NCBI GenBank assembly: GCA_964501415.1
Contig: CAZCSL010000024.1
Coordinates: 1 to 21,077 of the forward strand
Source of the DNA: B1SED10-225 sp964501415
Lineage (GTDB): Bacteria; Bacillota_I; Bacilli_A; Izemoplasmatales; Izemoplasmataceae
DNA length: 21,077 nt
Direction: 5' to 3'
The translations under genes and the position numbers were made by a program. The notes beneath the pieces were generated by a model. That model was not told where the DNA came from. It saw only the letters and a program-made list of their open reading frames with translations, and did no database searches. Below, piece by piece: positions 15,421 through 21,077 of this stretch (positions within the stretch are counted from its first letter, which is position 1; each line of letters begins with the position of its first letter).

Positions 15421-16437
15421 ATGTTAAGAAAAACTTCGATGATGTTGATGCTTGCACTTGGGATGTTGATTTTATCCAGTTGCGGTCTGTTTGATAGCAC
15501 TACTGAGTTACCAGACTTGATGTATATGGATAGAGACGAGATTAGAGACCGCTTAGAAGCAGAGGATTTGAATGCTTATTTCTTTGTCGATGATACGGTA
15601 GAACGTACACGCCCTTATATGTTTATTCGCTATTTTGACAAATCGGTAGGCGATGAGGTTGAACGCGGAAGCACGATTTCTGTGGTTGTCTCAAGCGGTT
15701 TGGAAGAAGACGATGAAGATGATAGAGAAGATGCCCCAAGAGTCCCTCTTGACCCCGATGGCAGCTTCACAGCATACGAGGATGTCGCGCTTTATATCGA
15801 TACCTTCAATACCTTGCCCGGTAACTTCGATCAAAGCGATCATGTCGATTTTGACCCCGATGATTTTGAAGCGATTCCTTCTGGCGATAGAAGCTACACT
15901 GCGGTGGCTGTAGATGAGGATAACGAGGATGCGTATATCATCTTTAGCGATGATGGCATTATCTTTTATACCGACGATGACTTTGAAAGCTTTACACAGC
16001 TTTTTGGGAATGAAGATTACCCACCACTAGATAAAGATGAACATTACACCGCGTTATCAGACGTTGCGCTTTATATCCGCACCTTCGGTAAACTCCCGCC
16101 CAATTACTTCATTCGTTATGAAGGCGATCAAAACTTATACCGAAACACCTATGGTTATTTACCCGACTTTTATGAAGACCATGAATACTTTGGCGATTTA
16201 GTCGGTTTAAGAGAAGCTTATGGTCAGGATGCTTATTTTGGCTATTGGCATTTTTCTAACCACGCTGGGCAACTGCCTTCTCATACGATGTTTTATATCG
16301 CCGATATCAATATCGGTGGGGCTGGATGGTCACGGGGTAATGACCGTATCGTCTTTTCACCCGGTGAAAAAATCGTTTATTACACGCCCGATCATTTCAA
16401 TACCTATGAAATCCTTTATGGAGACGGCAGAGACTAA
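15421..16437 (+). CDS. Lipoprotein with PASTA-like domain and tandem barnase-like domains (catalytic Glu apparently lost)
   Basis: This 338-residue protein has lipobox LSSC (Cys21). Residues about 29-93 resemble a PASTA domain (LPDL-x-x-x-x-x-DE-IRDRLEAEDL, ending VERGSTISVVVSSG). An acidic linker (94-112) follows. Residues about 117-196 look like a barnase shortened in the middle (DVALYIDTFNTLPGNF, then IIFYTDDDFESFTQLF). Residues about 207-335 look like a full barnase/RNase N1 fold: DVALYIRTFGKLPPNY, FSNHAGQLP, ADIN, RGNDRIVF, YYTPDHFNTYEIL. Against barnase, Arg83, Arg87, His102 and Asp75 are kept (Arg305, Arg309, His325, Asp295), Lys27 is Arg232, but Arg59 is His281 and the general base Glu73 is Ile293. 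Classical RNase activity is thus doubtful. AAGGTGA precedes the ATG. No barstar-like gene is visible. It should be anchored on the outer face of the membrane. Confidence 0.85.
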   Translation: MLRKTSMMLMLALGMLILSSCGLFDSTTELPDLMYMDRDEIRDRLEAEDLNAYFFVDDTVERTRPYMFIRYFDKSVGDEVERGSTISVVVSSGLEEDDEDDREDAPRVPLDPDGSFTAYEDVALYIDTFNTLPGNFDQSDHVDFDPDDFEAIPSGDRSYTAVAVDEDNEDAYIIFSDDGIIFYTDDDFESFTQLFGNEDYPPLDKDEHYTALSDVALYIRTFGKLPPNYFIRYEGDQNLYRNTYGYLPDFYEDHEYFGDLVGLREAYGQDAYFGYWHFSNHAGQLPSHTMFYIADINIGGAGWSRGNDRIVFSPGEKIVYYTPDHFNTYEILYGDGRD

Positions 16438-16444
16438 TATGAAT

Positions 16445-16482
16445 AATGACCTATAGTGCCTTTTTGGACACTATAGGTCATT
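16445..16482 (+). terminator. Rho-independent terminator after the barnase-like lipoprotein gene
   Basis: AATGACCTATAGTG (16445-16458) pairs perfectly with CACTATAGGTCATT (16469-16482) around a 10-base loop, followed by a T-run on the plus strand. It may also stop the converging peptidase transcript, though the minus-strand U-tract is poor. Confidence 0.92.
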
Positions 16483-16485
16483 TTT

Positions 16486-18471
16486 TTATGCTTTTAAGTA
16501 TTTATCAAACCAACCGGTAATCTCTTTGAGCCTTTTCACGCGTGCTTGGGGTCTACCACCACGGCTTAAGCCATGGCTTTCATTTTTAATCCATACCAAC
16601 TTGGTATCCACGTCTTCAGTTCTTAAAATCGCATAGAGTTGTTGGGCTTGCTCAATCGGACAACGATGGTCATGATCGGCATGAATAAACAAAAGCGGTG
16701 TTTTAATGTTTAAAGCATGCTTGATAGGCGATTGTTCGTAAAGCTTCTCCCTATCTAACAAGGGATGGCCCCCGGTTTGGTCATGCGCAAAGAAATACCC
16801 AATATCGCTGGTGCCATAAAAAGACAACCAATTGGAAATAGAGCGCTGCGTAACCGCGGCTTTGAACCGGTTATTATGCGAGACGATCCAGTTGGTCATA
16901 AAGCCGCCATAAGAGCCGCCTGTCACAAACAGGTTTTCTTGATCAATTGCGGGATAGGTTTTAAGCACAAGATCGGTAAACGCCATCAAATCATCATAAT
17001 CGATGGTGCCGTATTTACCTCTGATATCGGCAAAGACGTCCCCTTTGCCATCAGAGCCTCTAGGATTGGCAAAAAAGACGATATAGCCCTGATTGGCCCA
17101 ATACTGCATCTCATGATAATAAACTTGACCATAAACCGTCTTCGGTCCACCATGAATATCTAATATCGCTGGGTATTTTATATCGGCCTGATAGTCTTTA
17201 GGTAAAAGCACAAACCCTTTGACGGTATGATCGGTCTTTTCAACTTCCAAAGTTTTAGGCTTTGCGACATAATAATCACTTAAAACCTTTGCATTAAAGC
17301 GGCTACACATCAAAAGTTTCTGCGCCTCTAAATCCAGTTGATAAAGTTCTTCTAAGCGTTGTTGATAAAGCGCGATGGTATAAAGTTTATCTTGGTAAGA
17401 TAAGATACCATTGATAGAGCCATCCATCACATATTCGGTCTGAAGGTCGCCGTTTAAGTCTATCGACTTTAATTCGCTGTGATCATCTATCGTCGCCACA
17501 AAATAAAAGCGGCCCTTTTTGACAAACGTCATCTCACTGGCTAACAAGCGCACATCTGTGCCCACGGTGTTGCCAAAACTTTGTCCGTAGCTTTTCAAAG
17601 GCTTTAACTCATTGTCTTTTAATAAATAAAAATCGGGGTTTTGGTTGAGTCCGTAAGCTTGATAATCTTTGGCCAAGACCAAGAGTTGATCCTTAATTAA
17701 CTCAATTTTGACGATGCCATAATCGCGCTTATCATAAAGCACTTGATGGGTCTCATTGTCAATATCACAAACATAAATATTGCTGGTCATCGACATCAGT
17801 TTTTCTTTCTTTTTACCCGTATAATAAAGCTTCTTCTTATCTTCAGACAGACTGTATTGTTCAAACGAAAAGTCTTTATCAAAGAGTCTGGTGACTTGGT
17901 GGGTAATCAAATCGAACAAAAACAATTGTTTTTGCTTGTTGGCCACAAAGTTCATGCCATCAAACATATAAGGCAGCTGCTCAATATCTTCAAAGGCGCT
18001 AGCTTTTTTCTTTTCTTTAAGGTAAGCCTTGCGCGCCTCATCATCACCTTCATATAAAACGTGGTCATCTTCACTCATCGCCGCAGATAAAAGCAATGTA
18101 TGCGCATCAATCACGGCTTCAAGTTTGGCAGGAAACGGTAAGTCAAACGCTTTTTCTAAAGCTTTTTTATCGATATCATAGGTGTAAAAACTTTGTTTAG
18201 AGGCTTCTTTCAAAGCCTTTTGTTCGGCTTTGTTTTTTTGTAGATTAATCAAAAGTCTTTCATCACTTAAATAGATAAAATCGTTGTTCTTTTTGAGCTG
18301 CATCACTTTTCTAATCTTATCGTTTTGACTAAGATATAGCGTGTGATGATATTCATTATTTTCTTCATGCGCCTGCGCGCTTAAAAAAGCAAATGACTTT
18401 TCTTTGGGTGAGGTTTTCAGTTGTCCTAAAAAACGAAAATGTAAAAACGCATCGAGCGGTAATGATTTCAT
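16486..18471 (-). CDS. S9 family peptidase (prolyl oligopeptidase / acylaminoacyl-peptidase type)
   Basis: This 661-residue serine peptidase has an N-terminal half (to about 410) that is a seven-bladed-propeller-like region with WD/TolB-like repeats, and a C-terminal alpha/beta hydrolase domain. The domain opens with a YPAILDIHGGP oxyanion motif (about 433-443). Ser520 lies in GGSYGGFMTNW, Asp601 in IHADHDHRCP and His633 in NESHGLSRGGRP. The order Ser-Asp-His and the motifs match peptidase family S9C. The frame extends to 18537, but GAAGG six bases before the ATG at 18471 and the family-like N-terminus favour this start, leaving a 22-base gap to the upstream dehydrogenase gene. There is no signal peptide, so it probably degrades peptides in the cytoplasm. 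It is likely co-transcribed with the dehydrogenase. Confidence 0.94.
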   Translation of the reverse strand: MKSLPLDAFLHFRFLGQLKTSPKEKSFAFLSAQAHEENNEYHHTLYLSQNDKIRKVMQLKKNNDFIYLSDERLLINLQKNKAEQKALKEASKQSFYTYDIDKKALEKAFDLPFPAKLEAVIDAHTLLLSAAMSEDDHVLYEGDDEARKAYLKEKKKASAFEDIEQLPYMFDGMNFVANKQKQLFLFDLITHQVTRLFDKDFSFEQYSLSEDKKKLYYTGKKKEKLMSMTSNIYVCDIDNETHQVLYDKRDYGIVKIELIKDQLLVLAKDYQAYGLNQNPDFYLLKDNELKPLKSYGQSFGNTVGTDVRLLASEMTFVKKGRFYFVATIDDHSELKSIDLNGDLQTEYVMDGSINGILSYQDKLYTIALYQQRLEELYQLDLEAQKLLMCSRFNAKVLSDYYVAKPKTLEVEKTDHTVKGFVLLPKDYQADIKYPAILDIHGGPKTVYGQVYYHEMQYWANQGYIVFFANPRGSDGKGDVFADIRGKYGTIDYDDLMAFTDLVLKTYPAIDQENLFVTGGSYGGFMTNWIVSHNNRFKAAVTQRSISNWLSFYGTSDIGYFFAHDQTGGHPLLDREKLYEQSPIKHALNIKTPLLFIHADHDHRCPIEQAQQLYAILRTEDVDTKLVWIKNESHGLSRGGRPQARVKRLKEITGWFDKYLKA

Positions 18472-18493
18472 AATCAACCTTCTTTTTTGTTTT

Positions 18494-19672
18494 TTATGCT
18501 TCCCATGCGAGTTCATAAATCTTTCTCGCATCTTCAATACTTAGTTTTTTAAACGAACCAAAAGATTCACCTTGATTATATTTAAGTTTATCCAACCAAA
18601 GCGGCATATCTTCTTTTTTAGCCTCCGTTTGAGTCAAACTAACCGGCATGCCAATCATGGAAAAAAAGTCTTTTAAACGTTCAATACCTTCAAGAGCCAC
18701 GTGTTTTTTATCATAATGATTATCAGGTACGCCAAAGACTTGTGTCGCTAAGCGGTAATAACGATCTAAGTCTTCATCCAGTGTATATTGCATATAAGCG
18801 GGGAAAATAATCGCTAGGCCTGCCCCGTGGGTCATGTCATAAAAAGCACTTAATTCATGTTCGATTTCATGTGAGGCCCAATCTTCTTGTCTGCCTACCC
18901 CTAAGGAGCCATTATGGGCAATCGTACCCGCCCAACAAATCGTCGCGCGCGCTTCATAATCATAAGGGTCTTTCAGCAACACTTGCGCCGCTTCCATAAT
19001 CGAAATCAAGGTAGCCTCACATAAGCGATCGGTCAAAATCACATCTTGGGTTTTGGTGAAATACCGTTCAAATATATGGGCCATCATATCGACAATGCCT
19101 GCGCTTGTGTGCCACATCGGTAAGGAGTAGGTCAACTCAGGATTGATAATAGAAAACTTGGGTCTTAAAATATTGGCCCCCATCCCGCGTTTTAACCCTT
19201 CATCTTCTTTGGTGATAACACTGGCGGTTGAGCCTTCTGAACCCGCCGCCGGAATGGTTAAAATGGTCCCCACGGGCAAGGCGTTTGAAACATGTGCTTT
19301 ACGGTTAAAGAAATCCCAAAAATCACCATCATAAAGGGTGCCTGCCGCAATCGCCTTGGCCGAGTCAATAACAGAGCCGCCCCCGACGGCCAAGATAAAA
19401 TCACACGCTTCTTGCTTACAAAGTTCAATGCCTTCATAAACCAACCCGTCGGTAGGATTGGGTTTAACCCCACCTAAAGTAACAACCTTGATGCCGGTGC
19501 TTTTAATCGACGCTAAGACGGTATCATAAAGGCCCGATTTTTTAATCGACCCACCGCCATAATGCAAAAGCACCTTAGAAGCGCCATATTTTTCTAACAA
19601 ACTGCCTACTTGATTTTGCGTATCTTTACCAAATAAAAATTCCGTTGGTGCATGAAATGTAAAATTATCCAT
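18494..19672 (-). CDS. Iron-containing alcohol dehydrogenase (butanol dehydrogenase-like)
   Basis: This 392-residue group III alcohol dehydrogenase has the NAD(P)-binding loop VGGGSVIDSAKAIA (96-109) and IPAAGSEGS (140-148). All four metal ligands are at the expected positions: Asp195, His199 (VDMMAHIFER), His268 (ASHEIEHEL) and His282 (MTHGAGLAIIFPAYM). The layout fits the YugJ/BdhA/YqhD branch, which reduces aldehydes to alcohols with NAD(P)H. The exact substrate is unknown; a fermentative role or aldehyde detoxification is likely. GGGAGG lies seven bases before the ATG. It is preceded by an extended -10 promoter and followed at 22 bases by the S9 peptidase gene. Confidence 0.96.
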   Translation of the reverse strand: MDNFTFHAPTEFLFGKDTQNQVGSLLEKYGASKVLLHYGGGSIKKSGLYDTVLASIKSTGIKVVTLGGVKPNPTDGLVYEGIELCKQEACDFILAVGGGSVIDSAKAIAAGTLYDGDFWDFFNRKAHVSNALPVGTILTIPAAGSEGSTASVITKEDEGLKRGMGANILRPKFSIINPELTYSLPMWHTSAGIVDMMAHIFERYFTKTQDVILTDRLCEATLISIMEAAQVLLKDPYDYEARATICWAGTIAHNGSLGVGRQEDWASHEIEHELSAFYDMTHGAGLAIIFPAYMQYTLDEDLDRYYRLATQVFGVPDNHYDKKHVALEGIERLKDFFSMIGMPVSLTQTEAKKEDMPLWLDKLKYNQGESFGSFKKLSIEDARKIYELAWEA

Positions 19673-19693
19673 AAAAAAACCTCCCTAAAATTT

Positions 19694-19702
19694 ATTATAA
19701 CA
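19694..19702 (-). promoter_or_regulatory. Extended -10 promoter of the dehydrogenase-peptidase unit
   Basis: TGTTATAAT reads on the minus strand about 22 bases upstream of the ATG, with a perfect TATAAT and TGn extension. No clear -35 is visible at 17 bases. Confidence 0.65.
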
Positions 19703-19733
19703 TTGAAAAGGACTCAAAAAGGGCTTTTATAAA

Positions 19734-19762
19734 AAACCCCTAAAAAAAGTGCTTTAGGGTTT
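19734..19762 (-). terminator. Rho-independent terminator overlapping the stop codon of the four-helix protein gene
   Basis: On the minus strand AAACCCTAAA, which includes the TAA stop, pairs with TTTAGGGGTTT with one bulged G, followed by a T-run. It separates this gene from the downstream dehydrogenase promoter. Confidence 0.8.
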
Positions 19763-20095
19763 GAATTTTAGATAAAAAATCCTGATAAGTAAAGAAACAA
19801 CTAATGTAATCAAAAACGAAATAAATGGCAAGATTAAAAGCGCCATACCACCGAGTGTAAACACTTCATGATGCAGCATCAAACTGATCGTTAAAACCAT
19901 CACTAAAAAGGCATTAAGCAAAGCGCCCAGTTTAAGTTTAGTGGCATAAACGACGCCCACAAACAGCCATAATGCGCCTAATAAAAGTGGCACCAGCAAC
20001 GTAGAAAAAGACGTGAAAAACGCATAATCCCCTTGGGTTAAAAAACTATAAATCAAACTCGAAACTAACAGTAAAAGCGTTGCGACTTTTACCAC
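19754..20095 (-). CDS. Small four-helix membrane protein, unknown function
   Basis: This 113-residue protein has four predicted membrane helices (about 3-20, 29-50, 55-73, 78-106) with very short loops and a basic C-terminus (IRIFYLKFKP). No family is recognised. The only in-frame start after the upstream TAA is GTG at 20095, preceded by AAAGG at nine bases. The gene begins 19 bases after the stop of the diguanylate cyclase gene on the same strand, with no hairpin between them, so the two are probably co-transcribed. A link to c-di-GMP signalling is possible from position only. Confidence 0.72.
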   Translation of the reverse strand: MVKVATLLLLVSSLIYSFLTQGDYAFFTSFSTLLVPLLLGALWLFVGVVYATKLKLGALLNAFLVMVLTISLMLHHEVFTLGGMALLILPFISFLITLVVSLLIRIFYLKFKP

Positions 20096-20114
20096 AATAC
20101 CACACCTTTACGCT

Positions 20115-21011
20115 TTATTTCCTGGTGCAAACCACTTGGTTTCTGCCTTGTGATTTGGCTTGATACATATTTTTGTCCGCGTTTTTAATTAAGTTGTCCA
20201 TCGTGGTTTGTTCATGATACATCGCGCCACCGATAGAAACGGTGATGCGGATAGGTTCGTCTTGGTCGATTGGAATAGTCATCTCTTCTATCAACAAACG
20301 CAGACGTTCAGCCAACATATGCATCGTTTCATAATCGACATGTCTAAGGATGATGACAAATTCTTCACCACCATAACGACCGACATAATCACTTTGACGG
20401 ACGTTTAAAGCCAAGGTTTTAGCCAAGGACTTTAACACTTCATCACCGACGTCATGACCATAAGTATCGTTGATATTTTTAAAGTGATCGATATCGATAA
20501 AAAGCAATGCTAGTGTTGTCTTAAAGGTATCATGTTCATGCACTGCCAAACTAAGTTGGTAGTCGATAAAGCGACGGTTGAATATTTCGGTTAAAGCATC
20601 CATCTCTAGTTCGCGCTTTAACGCTTTGTTTTCTTCATGGGTATCCATCATTTTAGAGACTTCTTGAAATAGTTCAACGGCCATGTAACGTCCGGTTTTT
20701 TCATCCTTAAAAGGCAGCGTTTTTACCCTGACTGGAATACGGTGGCCGGCTTTATGATGTAAACTCACACTCGCTTCATTCGTCTTATTTGAGTGAATAC
20801 TATCTTGCAGCGGACAGCCATGGTGACAAAGCAAATCCCCGTCTTGATCAATATGTCTTAAAATATTATCGTAACAATATTGGCCAATAACCTCTGAGGC
20901 TTGATAACCCGTAATCGCTTCTGCGACTTGGTTCCAAGCGATGATCTTGCGCTCATCATCCACAACGTACGCCCCTTCAAACAAATGCGATAAAAGCATC
21001 TTATAATCCAT
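20115..21011 (-). CDS. PAS-GGDEF diguanylate cyclase
   Basis: This 298-residue soluble protein has an N-terminal PAS domain (about 1-118; GAYVVDDERKIIAWNQVAEAITGY) and a short helical linker (NKALKRELEMDALTEIFNRR). Its GGDEF domain (about 135-296) makes cyclic di-GMP from two GTP. The active site is GGEEF (214-218), metal-binding FIDIDHFK is at 171-178, and the product-inhibition I-site RQSD (205-208) sits five residues before GGEEF, so both catalysis and feedback should work. The PAS domain holds Cys46, Cys62 and Cys66 (LCHHGCPL), a pattern seen in other PAS-GGDEF proteins, perhaps for redox or metal sensing. There is no membrane segment. GGGAGG precedes the ATG. Confidence 0.96.
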   Translation of the reverse strand: MDYKMLLSHLFEGAYVVDDERKIIAWNQVAEAITGYQASEVIGQYCYDNILRHIDQDGDLLCHHGCPLQDSIHSNKTNEASVSLHHKAGHRIPVRVKTLPFKDEKTGRYMAVELFQEVSKMMDTHEENKALKRELEMDALTEIFNRRFIDYQLSLAVHEHDTFKTTLALLFIDIDHFKNINDTYGHDVGDEVLKSLAKTLALNVRQSDYVGRYGGEEFVIILRHVDYETMHMLAERLRLLIEEMTIPIDQDEPIRITVSIGGAMYHEQTTMDNLIKNADKNMYQAKSQGRNQVVCTRK

Positions 21012-21077
21012 CTATGGCCTCCCTTTTAAGACCTCACTATATACCACTATTTTATCATGGAGATAAAAATAATGCGA

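Noticed and set aside
15421..16437. Barnase-barstar toxin-immunity or contact-inhibition system
   Set aside because: No barstar-like, secretion or polymorphic-toxin gene lies nearby, and the protein is lipid-anchored with altered catalytic residues, so a classical toxin is unlikely.
18472..18537. Upstream extension of the S9 peptidase to 18537
   Set aside because: The extension would overlap the end of the dehydrogenase gene. The GAAGG site and natural N-terminus support 18471.
1..21077. CRISPR, tRNA, rRNA, riboswitch, insertion sequence or prophage
   Set aside because: Reading both strands showed no spaced repeat array, tRNA-like clover, long leader with conserved aptamer, transposase or integrase. 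The only repeats are coding repeats and terminator hairpins.

Overview
The window (21,077 bases, low to moderate GC by eye) reads as a chromosomal segment of a low-GC Gram-positive-type bacterium using the standard genetic code. TGA acts as a real stop (for example after the giant surface protein and after both transhydrogenase alpha genes), which argues against a mycoplasma-type code. AGGAGG-like ribosome binding sites, sigma-A-like promoters (several with an extended -10 TGn) and rho-independent hairpins are everywhere. The mix of a BspA-like leucine-rich-repeat giant with collagen-like GxD tracts, Cys-anchored lipoproteins and small membrane proteins would suit the Izemoplasmatales/Acholeplasmatales/Haloplasma side of Bacillota-Mycoplasmatota. 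That placement is an inference; no rRNA is present.

Layout. 1-5372 (+) is the 3' part of a giant surface protein: collagen-like/strand repeats, an InlB B-repeat-like domain, then about 1,400 residues of LRR_5-type repeats with a tandem ~300-residue super-repeat. A bidirectional hairpin separates it from the convergent three-gene proton-translocating transhydrogenase operon pntAa-pntAb-pntB (8342-5438, -), whose genes overlap by ATGA at both junctions. Next come a small membrane protein (-), a multi-pass membrane protein (+), an overlapping GNAT acetyltransferase / P-loop kinase pair (-), an SteT/LAT-like amino-acid permease (-) and a YjbQ/UPF0047 protein (-).

13036-16437 holds two lipoproteins on the + strand flanking a minus-strand methyltransferase / alpha-beta hydrolase pair. 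The first lipoprotein carries a domain like the extracellular, self-cleaving (SEAL) domain of RsgI anti-sigma factors, but has no anti-sigma part and no transmembrane helix. The second has a PASTA-like domain, a shortened barnase-like half domain and a full-length barnase-like domain in which the catalytic Glu and one Arg appear replaced. These are the most unusual genes in the window.

16486-21011 (-) carries an S9 family peptidase downstream of an iron-dependent alcohol dehydrogenase (probable operon), a four-helix membrane protein, and a PAS-GGDEF diguanylate cyclase that keeps its catalytic and inhibitory sites.

No tRNA, rRNA, CRISPR array, transposase, integrase or phage gene was recognised. 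No intergenic stretch exceeds 300 bases; the gaps hold the promoters and terminators listed. The genes look like a mosaic of short independent transcription units rather than one pathway. The common theme is the cell surface (giant adhesin-like protein, two lipoproteins, several membrane proteins) plus redox and amino-acid metabolism.
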